Shown one piece after another: positions 1-7,610 of a stretch of 12,249 nt of DNA. This DNA is from Clostridia bacterium (GTDB taxonomy: Bacteria; Bacillota; Dehalobacteriia; UBA4068): the NCBI GenBank assembly GCA_012515255.1, contig JAAYYR010000055.1, positions 1 through 12,249 of the forward strand. Reading direction: 5' to 3'. The notes beneath the pieces are model-generated. The model did not search any database. It was not told the DNA's origin and was given only the letters and a program-made list of their open reading frames with translations. Numbering within the stretch: the first letter of the stretch is position 1; every line of letters begins with the position of its first letter. Both the position numbers and the translations under genes were made by a program.

Positions 1-1812
1 CATACCGGCCGGGTGACGATATTGCGGCAAGGGCCGGCGCTGACATTCTCCCGCGTCGGCGCTTGGCTTGAGGCGAACTTGCGCGAGTCTGCGGCTGGCC
101 TTAGCGCGGAGCGGCGCGCCTTGGTATTCGGCGTTTTCCTCGGCGATAAAAGCGGCCTGACCTATGAAATGAAAAATGCGCTGGGATTGACAGGCGCGCT
201 CGATGCTTTCGCCGTCTCCGGCGTGCATGTCGGCTTTATCGTCCTCATGGCTTTGATGGTGGTGGGCGGCGGCTACCGCCGCCGTTGGCCGCGCTTTTTC
301 GTCTGTCTGATTATGTTGATTGTTTATTGCAGCCTCACCGGAGCCTCAGCCTCGGTGCTGCGCTCATCGCTGATGGCTTTGATCCTGCTTGCGGCCACAT
401 TGTTTGATGAGCAATATGACGGCGTGACAGCCTTGGCGCTCGCGGCCTTTGCCTGCCTGGCTTTTCGGCCGCTGTGGCTGTTTTCCGCCGGTTTTCAGCT
501 TTCCTTTGCGGCTGCCGCGGGCGCCATTATTCTCACCCCGGTTTTCCGGCAACTGATGTCGCCCCTGCCGCAACTGTTCCGGGAATTCTTCAGCGTTACT
601 TTTGCCGCGACATTGGCTATATTGCCGTTGATCAGCTACTATTTTTATCATATCAGTTGGCTGGGCTGGCTGCTTGTTCCTTTATTGGTGCTAGCCTCCG
701 GCGTCACGGTAATGCTCAGCTTCGCCGCCACCATCGTCGCCATGATCAGCCCCGCTATAGCCGGTATTTTTTTGACGGCGGCCAGCTATGCCATGGAGGC
801 GGCTTATTGGGTCTGCGCGGCCTGGAGTAAGTTTTCGCTTACCGCCAGCATTACCGGAGCCGTGGCCGGCTGGACGGTGGCGCTGTTTTTGGCCCTGCTT
901 TTTCTCATGCCCTGGCTGCAGCGCCGCATGAAAGTCTGGGCCTGCTGGGCGGTGCTTCTGACGATACTGCCGCTTTTTACATTATTGGCGCCAAAAAGCG
1001 TGGACCATCAGCCGACGCTGCCCGGGCCGCTGACCGAAATAGTCTTTATCGATGTGGGGCAGGGGGATTGCGCCCTCGTGATCACGCCGGATAAAAAGAC
1101 TATTCTCATCGACGGCGGCGGCAATGCCTGGTCGCCCGGGTCGGTGGGCGAGTATTCGTTGCTGCCTTATCTCAAAAGCCGCGGCGTCACCAGGATCGAT
1201 TTGATGATCAACAGCCATCCCCATGCAGATCATACAGACGGGCTGCTGAGCGTTTTGACTTATGTGGAGGTGAAGCGTCTTATTTATACCGATATTTGGC
1301 AGGGGGATGAATACTACGCGCAATTGCTGTCCCTGGCCCAGGATCAGGAGGCGGAGCTGCAGGCCTGCTGGGCCGGCGATCAAATCCGCATAGGTGATTA
1401 TATCCGGCTGGATTTCTATTATCCCACTCCCGATATGGAAGCGGCGGTGGAGATCAATGATAATAACGGCAGCCTGGTTTTTGAGTTAAGCTGCGGCGAT
1501 ATCGATATCCTTTTTGACGGCGATATAGACGGCGAATTGCTTTCGCAGGTCTGCGCCGCGGCCGGAGCGGAAAGCGAAATTATCAAAGTGCCGCATCATG
1601 GCAGCAAGAGCGGCTACGCTTCCGATCTGGCGCAATTGCTTGAAAGCGAGGTAGCAATAATCAGCGTTGGCCGCGATAACAGCTATGGTCATCCCGCGGC
1701 AAAAGTGGTAGAATACTGGCAGGAGCATGGCGAGGTCTATCGTACCGATTATGACGGTTCGGTTTCCCTGTTTACCAATGGGCGGGAATATCAGATCTTG
1801 ACCTACCATTAA
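1..1812 (+). CDS. comEC: ComEC/Rec2-type DNA uptake channel protein (5' truncated by window edge)
   Basis: The reading frame is open to base 1, so the gene starts outside the window; the soluble N-terminal part usual in full-length proteins (about 750-800 residues) is missing here. What remains has the two ComEC parts. First is a multi-pass membrane 'competence' domain with the family stretch LGDKSGL...LDAFAVSGVHVGF near the left end and about eight or more hydrophobic segments to base ~990. Second is a C-terminal metallo-beta-lactamase-like domain from about base 1030, with metal ligands HPHADH (bases 1216-1233) and PHHGS (bases 1591-1605), so the hydrolase site looks intact. In competent bacteria ComEC forms the inner-membrane channel that passes single-stranded DNA into the cytoplasm; the extracellular domain is proposed to degrade the other strand. 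It is followed after one base by holA, an arrangement common in Firmicutes. Competence itself cannot be judged from one gene. Confidence 0.93.
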   Translation, partial: HTGRVTILRQGPALTFSRVGAWLEANLRESAAGLSAERRALVFGVFLGDKSGLTYEMKNALGLTGALDAFAVSGVHVGFIVLMALMVVGGGYRRRWPRFFVCLIMLIVYCSLTGASASVLRSSLMALILLAATLFDEQYDGVTALALAAFACLAFRPLWLFSAGFQLSFAAAAGAIILTPVFRQLMSPLPQLFREFFSVTFAATLAILPLISYYFYHISWLGWLLVPLLVLASGVTVMLSFAATIVAMISPAIAGIFLTAASYAMEAAYWVCAAWSKFSLTASITGAVAGWTVALFLALLFLMPWLQRRMKVWACWAVLLTILPLFTLLAPKSVDHQPTLPGPLTEIVFIDVGQGDCALVITPDKKTILIDGGGNAWSPGSVGEYSLLPYLKSRGVTRIDLMINSHPHADHTDGLLSVLTYVEVKRLIYTDIWQGDEYYAQLLSLAQDQEAELQACWAGDQIRIGDYIRLDFYYPTPDMEAAVEINDNNGSLVFELSCGDIDILFDGDIDGELLSQVCAAAGAESEIIKVPHHGSKSGYASDLAQLLESEVAIISVGRDNSYGHPAAKVVEYWQEHGEVYRTDYDGSVSLFTNGREYQILTYH

Positions 1813-1813
1813 G

Positions 1814-2872
1814 ATGCGCAATCTGGAGCATGCTTTAAAACTAGGCTTACTTTGCCCTGTCTATCTCTTCCATGGGGAGGAGGTCTTGCAGATGGAGCAA
1901 ATGATTGATAAAATAACAGAGCGCGTCGCTCCCGGCGAGCAGGCTTGGAACCGCGAGACGTATCAAGCCGAGGATGTCACGCCGGCGGATGTGGTTTTAG
2001 CCGCCCAAAGCGGCGGCTTCATGGGGCTGAAAAGGCTGATCCTGGTGCGCGGCGTCAGCTGGTTCCGCCAAGCGGGGAAAAACCGCGCCGCCGCTGATCA
2101 GAGTGTTGCGGCTGATGCGGCGGCTGCGGCAGCGCCGGCCGCGTTCGATGTGAAGCCTTTGCTTGATTATGTCGCGGACCCTAACCCGGATACGGTATTG
2201 ATTTTACTATGCGATGGTACGGTTCCGGGCAATAGCCGCTTGGCAAAAGCTGTCAATCAGGGCGGGCGGACAGTATTTTTCCCCTCCTTAAAAGGCCAGG
2301 CCAAAGAAAAATGGCTGGCCGATTATTTTCGCGCTAAGTCTAAAATCCCCGAGCGGGGCGTAATCGCATACACCGCTTTAATGAGCGGCGACAGTTTGCT
2401 CGCCATGAAGAATGAGGCGGATAAACTCCTGCTCTATGTGGGCGAGCGCAGTAAAATCACCATTGAAGACGCCAATGAGGCTGTTAGCCGCGGCGCGCTT
2501 GCGGGTGTTTTTGATTTAAGCGATTTGCTGGCGGTAAAAAAAGGCGCGGCCGCTGTGGAGACATTTCGCCGTCTGCTGTTGCAGGGCGAGCCGCCGCAGA
2601 AGCTGCTGGCCATGCTCGGCACTCAATACCGCAATACACTGGCGGTACGCGACCTCCTGGAGCGCGGCTATACTCATCAGGAGGCAGCGCGACGCCTGGG
2701 GCTTAATCCTTATGCAGCAAAAAAATGCGCCGCTCAGGCGCGGTATTATCAGAATCGGCAATTAACCAAAGCGCTGGAAGCGCTGCTGGCCGCCGATATC
2801 GCACACAAGAAAGGTGAGGGCGAGATCAGGGATTTGCTGGAGACGGCTATCCTACGCATCTGCGCCGTGTAA
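1814..2872 (+). CDS. holA: DNA polymerase III subunit delta
   Basis: A 352-residue protein close to the usual HolA size (about 330-350). The N-terminal motif VYLFHGEE (residues 16-23) matches the YLL-x-G-E-E signature of the delta subunit, and the C-terminal half carries the helical region typical of the collar domain (around GEPPQKLLAMLGTQYRN, residues 258-274). Delta is the clamp-loader subunit that opens the beta sliding clamp. The ATG lies one base after the comEC stop with no clear Shine-Dalgarno sequence, which suggests translational coupling. Residues about 91-110 form an alanine-rich, low-complexity insert between the first domain and the FDVKPLLDYV helix; it may be a flexible linker. 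holA directly after comEC is a conserved pairing in Firmicutes, which supports the call. Confidence 0.95.
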   Translation: MRNLEHALKLGLLCPVYLFHGEEVLQMEQMIDKITERVAPGEQAWNRETYQAEDVTPADVVLAAQSGGFMGLKRLILVRGVSWFRQAGKNRAAADQSVAADAAAAAAPAAFDVKPLLDYVADPNPDTVLILLCDGTVPGNSRLAKAVNQGGRTVFFPSLKGQAKEKWLADYFRAKSKIPERGVIAYTALMSGDSLLAMKNEADKLLLYVGERSKITIEDANEAVSRGALAGVFDLSDLLAVKKGAAAVETFRRLLLQGEPPQKLLAMLGTQYRNTLAVRDLLERGYTHQEAARRLGLNPYAAKKCAAQARYYQNRQLTKALEALLAADIAHKKGEGEIRDLLETAILRICAV

Positions 2873-2876
2873 AGAA

Positions 2877-4025
2877 ATGGACAATACCATACCGGTCAAT
2901 TCTGTCTATATCCATATTCCTTTTTGCCTTCACAAATGCCCGTACTGCGATTTTGTTTCGCTGCCGCTCTCTCAGCATCAGTCATGCCGCGAAGCTTATG
3001 CCGGTCTGCTACGATCAGAGCTGGATTTATGGCGCGGCAGCTTTAGCGATACGCCGCTGGATTTTTCCCGCCTGCGTACGATTTATTTTGGCGGCGGCAC
3101 GCCCTCGCTGATGGAGCCTGATGAAATCGGCTCCATATTAGGGCTGTTACCGGCTGCGGAAGAAATTACTTTGGAGGCCAACCCGGAAACATTGGATCGT
3201 GGCAAACTCGCCGCTTTTCGCTTGGCCGGAGTCAACCGCCTTAGCCTGGGCGCGCAGAGCTTTGAGCCGCGTCTGCTGGCGGCCATGGGGCGCGGCCACA
3301 GTCCCGCTGATACAAGGCGCGTTGTCAATGAGGCGCGGCAGGAGGGCTTTGCCAATATCAGCATCGATCTGATCTATGGCTTGCCGGATCAAAATCTGGC
3401 CGGCTGGCAGGCTGATCTGCAACAGGCGCTGGCATTGGATACGCAGCATATCTCGCTGTACGGCCTGGCGCTTGAGCCGCATACCCCCTGGGGTGAACAG
3501 GCTGCCACAGGGCGATTGCAGCTCCCGGATGAGGATAGCCAAGCAGATATGTTGGAACTGGCCTGCGATGTTTTAGAGCAAGCCGGTTTCATCCATTATG
3601 AAATTGCCAATTTTGCCCGTCCCGGTTGGGAGAGCCTGCATAATCACGCTTATTGGCAGCGGGATAATTATCTAGGCCTGGGTGTGGCGGCTGCCAGTTG
3701 CCTTTTTGAGCGCCGCTTTTATAATCAAAAAAACCTCACCGCCTATCGCAGACTTATTGAGGTCGGCCGCCCGCCGCTGCTGGATGAGGAATGGCTCAAT
3801 ATCGACCAGGTAATCAGCGAGGCGCTTTTTTTAGGGCTGCGGCTGCTGGCGGGTATTGATTTTACCGCTTTTTACGGCCGTTACGGAGTCGACCCGCGCC
3901 GCCGCTACCGCCGCGAAATTGAGCGGCTATGGGAAAAGGGCCTGATCGAGCTAGACAAGCAGGGGATGCGCCTGACCCGCCGCGGTTTGCTGCTCGGTAA
4001 TGAGGTATTCCGCGCTTTCGTCTAG
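2877..4025 (+). CDS. hemW: HemW, radical SAM heme chaperone (coproporphyrinogen III oxidase-like)
   Basis: A 382-residue protein from ATG 2877. The reading frame is open further upstream, but that would overlap holA, and the family N-terminus (NSVYIHIPFC) begins right after this ATG. Motifs: radical-SAM cluster ligands C17-x3-C21-x2-C24 followed by DF; GGGTPS at residues 72-77; HNHAYW at 255-260, the HNxxYW heme-binding motif that marks HemW rather than the oxidase HemN. HemW binds heme and is thought to insert it into respiratory proteins. It starts four bases after holA, so it is probably cotranscribed with comEC-holA. In many Firmicutes hemW lies between lepA and hrcA; neither is here. Older databases call such proteins 'oxygen-independent coproporphyrinogen III oxidase'. 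Confidence 0.94.
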   Translation: MDNTIPVNSVYIHIPFCLHKCPYCDFVSLPLSQHQSCREAYAGLLRSELDLWRGSFSDTPLDFSRLRTIYFGGGTPSLMEPDEIGSILGLLPAAEEITLEANPETLDRGKLAAFRLAGVNRLSLGAQSFEPRLLAAMGRGHSPADTRRVVNEARQEGFANISIDLIYGLPDQNLAGWQADLQQALALDTQHISLYGLALEPHTPWGEQAATGRLQLPDEDSQADMLELACDVLEQAGFIHYEIANFARPGWESLHNHAYWQRDNYLGLGVAAASCLFERRFYNQKNLTAYRRLIEVGRPPLLDEEWLNIDQVISEALFLGLRLLAGIDFTAFYGRYGVDPRRRYRREIERLWEKGLIELDKQGMRLTRRGLLLGNEVFRAFV

Positions 4026-4043
4026 GCGGCGCAGGCTTGCTGT

Positions 4044-5036
4044 TTAGCGAAGAAAATTATGATAATTATCTTTGGTGGCCGCCGGATGCGCCATCATGGC
4101 GATAGCGGCGGCGATGATCTCCGCATCGCGGGCAATCAGATCGTCAATATCCTTGGGCGTAACCACCAGGCGCCCGCGGAACCGCTCTAACAACTGCTTT
4201 TCCGCGTAGCTATAAGCAGCGTCGTCCAATTGCGGCGGCACGATCATGGCGCGCCCCCGCCAATATTGCCCCAGGCTAGTCAGGGTTTCGGCGATGATGG
4301 CCGCGGTATCGACTACTGTCGGCACGCCGATGGCAATCACCGGGCAGCCCGTCATGGTGCTGTCGATGCCGGAGCGTCTTTTGCCCAGACCGCTGCCGGG
4401 GCGGATGCCGGTCTCGCAGACTTGTATGGTGGTGCCGACGCGGGATATTGAGGCAGCGGCCAGGCTATCGACCACGATCAGCGCCGAGGGATGAATATGC
4501 TCGCAGATGCCGTCGATAATCTCCGCGGTTTCGATGCCGGAATTTTCCAACACACCGGGAGCGACGGCGCAGACCGCTGAATATCCCTCCAGGTTATGCA
4601 GGTGGAAAAGATGGCGGGTGGCATAACTCATATCCACGACCCGGGGGCCGAGCGCGTCCGGGATAGCGTTATCATTGCCCAGTCCCACAATCAGCAAGGG
4701 GTGCGCGACGCTGGGGGCCGTCCTCAGCAGGTTTTTTAATTGTCCGGCTACGACCTTGGCGATCTCGCCGATATCGTCCTCCTCATCTTCCAGAGGGATA
4801 TCTATGGTAATATAGCGCCCGGGCTGGCGATTGAGGCGGGCAGCGCCTTTTTCATTGAGCACGGTGATGATATGAACCGTTACCCCATTTTCCTCGCGCA
4901 CTTCTTCGGCCACGCCCTCGATTTCTTGATTTGCCTGTCCACGCAATAGTGCATTGGCCTCCGCCGCCATATCAAGGCGGGGAGCGAGATCAGCCAAGCC
5001 CCATAGATTTTCATTAAAATCAGGTTTTTTGTCCAT
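4044..5036 (-). CDS. gpr: GPR, germination protease for small acid-soluble spore proteins
   Basis: The protein is 330 residues from ATG 5036; the frame extends to a TTG at 5087, with further ATGs at 5069 and 5042. Family signatures include LIVGLGNDNAIPDALGPRVV, VCAVAPGVLENSGIET, IVVDSLAA, and RPGSGLGKRRSGID followed by VIAIGVPTVVD. GPR is made as a zymogen in the forespore, autoprocesses, and on germination degrades the SASPs that coat spore DNA. The N-terminal RLDMAAEA resembles the RTDLAxEA stretch near the propeptide in known GPRs, so the start must lie upstream of it. No Shine-Dalgarno sequence precedes any candidate start. A forespore-sigma-like promoter (CATAATA -10) ends five bases before ATG 5036, so that start is preferred and the message may be leaderless. 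The gene is convergent with hemW (18-base gap) and divergent from the zinc-ribbon gene. Confidence 0.93.
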   Translation of the reverse strand: MDKKPDFNENLWGLADLAPRLDMAAEANALLRGQANQEIEGVAEEVREENGVTVHIITVLNEKGAARLNRQPGRYITIDIPLEDEEDDIGEIAKVVAGQLKNLLRTAPSVAHPLLIVGLGNDNAIPDALGPRVVDMSYATRHLFHLHNLEGYSAVCAVAPGVLENSGIETAEIIDGICEHIHPSALIVVDSLAAASISRVGTTIQVCETGIRPGSGLGKRRSGIDSTMTGCPVIAIGVPTVVDTAAIIAETLTSLGQYWRGRAMIVPPQLDDAAYSYAEKQLLERFRGRLVVTPKDIDDLIARDAEIIAAAIAMMAHPAATKDNYHNFLR

Positions 5037-5041
5037 ACCCA

Positions 5042-5071
5042 TATTATGGGCTAGGAGGCAAAATATCATTA
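5042..5071 (-). promoter_or_regulatory. Possible sigma-G/sigma-F-type promoter of gpr
   Basis: On the minus strand, TAATG (5071-5067) and CATAATA (5048-5042) are 18 bases apart. The known forespore sigma-G consensus is roughly GHATR, 17-18 bases, CATNNTA; the -10 matches fully and the -35 in four of five positions. The predicted transcript start falls at or within a base or two of ATG 5036. gpr is forespore-expressed in Bacillus, which fits. The match is short and was found by eye, so chance cannot be excluded. Confidence 0.45.
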
Positions 5072-5080
5072 GTAAATATC

Positions 5081-5109
5081 TTGGCAAATGCAGGAAGTGG
5101 CTGTAAAAA
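5081..5109 (+). promoter_or_regulatory. Weak sigma-A-like promoter before the zinc-ribbon gene and rsmD
   Basis: TTGGCA (5081-5086), a 17-base spacer, then TAAAAA (5104-5109), which matches TATAAT in four of six positions. It lies about 30 bases before the GTG/ATG start of the downstream gene and is divergent from gpr, whose start lies about 45 bases away. Placement and spacing are good, but the -10 is poor. Confidence 0.35.
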
Positions 5110-5139
5110 AGCGAAACCTATTCTAATGGAGGTGGCTTG

Positions 5140-5307
5140 GTGATGAAAGTCAAATGCATCATGTGCGGTAAGGACGTGGAAATTACCAAACTGCATAAAG
5201 ATTATAAAAAACTAGCCGCCAATCCTCATGCAGCCTTCGTTTGCGAAAGCTGTGCCCTGATTGTTTCGCGGCAGGCTTCGCGCGGTAATATTCTGGAGAA
5301 AAAATAA
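5140..5307 (+). CDS. Small zinc-ribbon protein, DUF2197/YlaI-like
   Basis: A short gene of 55 codons from GTG 5140, or 54 from the adjacent ATG 5143; a strong GGAGGTGG (5128-5135) suits either. The protein begins MKVKCIMCGK and has a second pair in VCESC, giving two CxxC knuckles about 26 residues apart: a four-cysteine zinc ribbon. The rest is basic and ends in lysines. Size, the KVKCxxC start and the C-terminal CxxC resemble the DUF2197 family (B. subtilis YlaI), whose function is unknown; this is recalled by pattern, not searched. The stop TAA ends at 5307 and rsmD begins at 5308 with no gap, so the two are almost certainly cotranscribed and translationally coupled. An rRNA- or RNA-related role would fit, but nothing proves it. 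Confidence 0.8.
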   Translation: MMKVKCIMCGKDVEITKLHKDYKKLAANPHAAFVCESCALIVSRQASRGNILEKK

Positions 5308-5877
5308 ATGCGCATCATCGCCGGGTCTGCGGGCGGCCGCCGGCTGCGCACTTTGCCGGGGACGCGTACTCGACCCACGGCGGATCGGGTTAAAGAGGCC
5401 ATATTCAGCATGCTGACCGCGCAGTTGCCGGGCAGCAGGGTGCTGGATGCTTTTGCCGGCAGCGGCGCTCTGGGCTTGGAAGCGCTCTCGCGGGGCGCGG
5501 ACGCCGCCTGGTTTTGCGAGAATAATGCCGCGGCGGCCCGGATCTGCGCCGCCAATATTGAAGCCTGCGCTTTTGCTGCGGCGCGGTTAATTACGGGCGA
5601 TTTATTTGCTGTTTTAACCCGTCTGCGCCGCGAGCAGCCATTGCTGCGCTTCGACTTGATTTTTCTTGACCCGCCCTATGCCCAAGGCTTGCTTGAGCGG
5701 GCAATGACCATAATTGCCAGGGATTGCTGGCTTAGCCCGGACGGGCTGGTCGTAGCAGAAAGCGCGGCGGCTCAGGAATCGCCCGGTTATGCCGGTTTTA
5801 CCCTGATTAAAGACAAAAAATACGGTGATACCGCTGTGCGTTTCTATCGCCCGGCCGGGGCCGTTGATCAAGCCTGA
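5308..5877 (+). CDS. rsmD: 16S rRNA (guanine(966)-N(2))-methyltransferase
   Basis: A 189-residue protein matching the RsmD family in length. It opens with the family N-terminus MRIIAGSAGGRRL and RPTADRVKEAIFSML (residues 22-36), then the AdoMet-binding loop VLDAFAGSGALGLEALSRGA (45-64), and the catalytic DPPY motif (121-124) of N2/N6 amino-methyltransferases. The enzyme methylates G966 of 16S rRNA during 30S assembly. Its ATG follows the zinc-ribbon stop directly; the GGAG at 5295-5298 inside that gene can serve as ribosome-binding site. In many Firmicutes coaD follows immediately; here a coiled-coil gene comes next, so coaD must be elsewhere or lost from this locus. Confidence 0.95.
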   Translation: MRIIAGSAGGRRLRTLPGTRTRPTADRVKEAIFSMLTAQLPGSRVLDAFAGSGALGLEALSRGADAAWFCENNAAAARICAANIEACAFAAARLITGDLFAVLTRLRREQPLLRFDLIFLDPPYAQGLLERAMTIIARDCWLSPDGLVVAESAAAQESPGYAGFTLIKDKKYGDTAVRFYRPAGAVDQA

Positions 5878-5918
5878 ATATGTGTTGCAGGCGGTATAAA
5901 ACTTAAGGAGGATGCAAA

Positions 5919-6422
5919 ATGGAGGCAACGGAAAGCAGTTTTGGACTGGCCACCATACTTAGGGATCTGGAGGAAGCGGTTGCCAATGCCAGCAGAATAC
6001 CGCTAACCAATAAGGTCATGGTGAGCGAGGACGCGATTATCGGCTGCGTGGACCGTATTTACGCCGCGCTGCCGGAGGAACTGAAGCAAGCTAAACGCGT
6101 CCTGGAGCAGAGCGATAAACTGCTGGAAAGCGTCGAGGGTCAAAGCCAGCGCATCATTGCCGAAGCAAGGGACAAGGCGCTGATGATGACACAGCAGTCG
6201 TCGGTATACCGGGAGGCGGCCGAGCAGGCGGAAGCTATGATCGCCCAGGCCGAGGAGGCTTCGGCGGAAATTCGGCGCGAATCGCTGCATTATTGCGATG
6301 ATGTTTTGGCTCAATTAGAAGTGACATTGGAAAAAATGATGGGCAGCATCCGCAGAAATCGCGAAGATTTGCATAAATTCAGTTTTTTCGGCGAGCCCGA
6401 AGAAAAATCCCGGCCCGCATAA
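5919..6422 (+). CDS. Coiled-coil protein of unknown function (F0 subunit b / V-type subunit H-like in composition)
   Basis: A 167-residue charged, largely helical protein. Residues about 45-150 are rich in Glu, Ala, Lys, Gln and Arg with heptad-like spacing, including a stretch (SQRIIAEARDKALMMTQQSS) of the kind that leads databases to label such proteins 'ATPase' or 'ATP synthase subunit b-like'. I see no nucleotide-binding motif, no signal peptide and no membrane segment. A strong Shine-Dalgarno TAAGGAGG (5904-5911) precedes the ATG. Similar proteins occur between rsmD/coaD and ylbJ in clostridia and Negativicutes, which suggests a conserved but undefined role; a DivIVA-like or scaffold function is possible but unproven. 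Its last 44 bases overlap the 3' end of ylbJ on the other strand. Confidence 0.8.
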   Translation: MEATESSFGLATILRDLEEAVANASRIPLTNKVMVSEDAIIGCVDRIYAALPEELKQAKRVLEQSDKLLESVEGQSQRIIAEARDKALMMTQQSSVYREAAEQAEAMIAQAEEASAEIRRESLHYCDDVLAQLEVTLEKMMGSIRRNREDLHKFSFFGEPEEKSRPA

Positions 6423-7509
6423 GTAAGGCCAGCGAGACCAGCGTCGCGACAGCGATCAGACAGATGAGCAGCGAATGCAGGAATAGCGGCAAGGCGGTTG
6501 GCATGATCTTTGTGGTCAGCGCTACCTGCAGGCTGAGCAATGGCATAAGCAGCGCCACGCCGGCATACGACAGCGCGGCATGAAGCACGCGGCAGAGCAA
6601 ATAAGGCCAGATGCGGATATCGGTATCGCCCACCATGGCCAGTACCTGCATCTGTACGGACAGGCCGCCGAAACCGATTACAGCAGCGGCGGCCGGCAGC
6701 GCATATTTAAGCGGCAATCCGGAGTCCGCCAAAGCGTTCACGCCTAAGCTCATCTCAAAGAAGCCCTGGAAAAAGCCTTGCTGCAGCGGCTGCGGCGGTA
6801 GCGGCAAATGGTTGATCATGCCGGTGAGCACGGCGAAAAAGGCCATAAGGCAGCCGATGATAGCAATGTTGGCGGCAGCGCGGGATGCTGCCGCTTTTAT
6901 CATACCTCCCAGCCCGGCAAGCGGCGGCGCCGTCTCCGTATCCTTGCTGATTTGATACCGGCCCGCCGTGGGATCAATGTGACGCTGCCGCGCCAGCATA
7001 CCCAAAACGGCGCCAATCAGCAGATTGCCGCCATAGTGAACCGTGGCAAGCAATAATGCGGCGGCCGGGCAATGAAAAAGACCCTCCGCCACGGCAACCG
7101 TCAGATAAAGCAGGCTGGAATTATTGGTAAAGCAAATCAGACGCTCCCCCTCGGCGCGGCTGATCTCCCCCTTGCGCCGCAAAGCGGCAGTGAGCGCCGC
7201 CCCGCTGGGAAAGCCGGCGCAAAAGCCCAGTGCCACGGTAAGGCTGGCGCTGCCGGGCAAGGCGAAAAGCGGCCGCATCAGCGGGCTCATAGCGGCGCCG
7301 AGGTAGCGGGAAACCTGAAGCTCCAGCAATAACTCGCTGATGATGAAAAAGGGCAGCAGCGCCGGCACCACCACTTGCCACCATAGAGATAGTCCCTGGC
7401 TGGCGGCGGCAAAGGAAGCGGCCGGCGCGAAAACCATAGACAACGCCAAAGCCGTAAGGGCGAGGATGATTAGGCTATTGCTTTTCGGTCTTTTGCACGA
7501 CAATTTCAT
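6379..7509 (-). CDS. ylbJ: Sporulation integral membrane protein YlbJ
   Basis: A 376-residue, very hydrophobic protein with roughly eight membrane segments and a short basic N-terminus followed by a first hydrophobic helix. The family stretch GFCAGFPSGA (residues 95-104), followed by GEISRAEGERLICFTNNSS, matches the SGxPxGA...N motif of YlbJ and its nucleoside-transporter 'gate' domain relatives. In Bacillus ylbJ is under mother-cell sigma-E control and is needed for heat-resistant spores; the transported substrate is not established. The ATG at 7509 has a good GGAGA ribosome-binding site about six bases upstream, which fixes the start. The gene is divergent from ackA across 101 bases, and its end runs 44 bases into the coiled-coil gene. 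I could not find a convincing sigma-E promoter in the gap. Confidence 0.92.
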   Translation of the reverse strand: MKLSCKRPKSNSLIILALTALALSMVFAPAASFAAASQGLSLWWQVVVPALLPFFIISELLLELQVSRYLGAAMSPLMRPLFALPGSASLTVALGFCAGFPSGAALTAALRRKGEISRAEGERLICFTNNSSLLYLTVAVAEGLFHCPAAALLLATVHYGGNLLIGAVLGMLARQRHIDPTAGRYQISKDTETAPPLAGLGGMIKAAASRAAANIAIIGCLMAFFAVLTGMINHLPLPPQPLQQGFFQGFFEMSLGVNALADSGLPLKYALPAAAAVIGFGGLSVQMQVLAMVGDTDIRIWPYLLCRVLHAALSYAGVALLMPLLSLQVALTTKIMPTALPLFLHSLLICLIAVATLVSLALLMRAGIFLRARRKN

Positions 7510-7527
7510 CTTTTCTCCGGCAAAAAC

Positions 7528-7556
7528 TTTTTTTCTTATTCTAAATATGGTATAAT
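7528..7556 (+). promoter_or_regulatory. Extended -10 sigma-A promoter of ackA
   Basis: TG-G-TATAAT at 7548-7556 is a perfect extended -10 element. The -35 position 17 bases upstream (7528-7533) is only a run of T, which is usual for extended -10 promoters. The transcript would start near 7563, leaving a leader of about 48 bases with GGAGGT (7599-7604) before ATG 7611. The element lies inside the ylbJ-ackA divergent gap. Confidence 0.7.
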
Positions 7557-7610
7557 TTCTTTCGGTATGCGTCGAAATTAAATAAATGCGAAAAGCATGG
7601 AGGTCATTAA

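Noticed and set aside
2814..2876. Longer hemW start inside holA
   Set aside because: The extra 21 residues are a shifted reading of holA and are not part of the HemW family.
5053..5058. AGGAGG on the plus strand in the gpr upstream region
   Set aside because: No frame of meaningful length follows it at normal spacing.
5895..5900. TATAAA before the coiled-coil gene as a -10 box
   Set aside because: No -35 element is present 16-18 bases upstream; the gene is more simply read through from rsmD.
7510..7610. Sigma-E promoter for ylbJ
   Set aside because: The best candidate (GCATTTA, then CATACCGA, on the minus strand) has weak matches and 13-base spacing, so it was not called.
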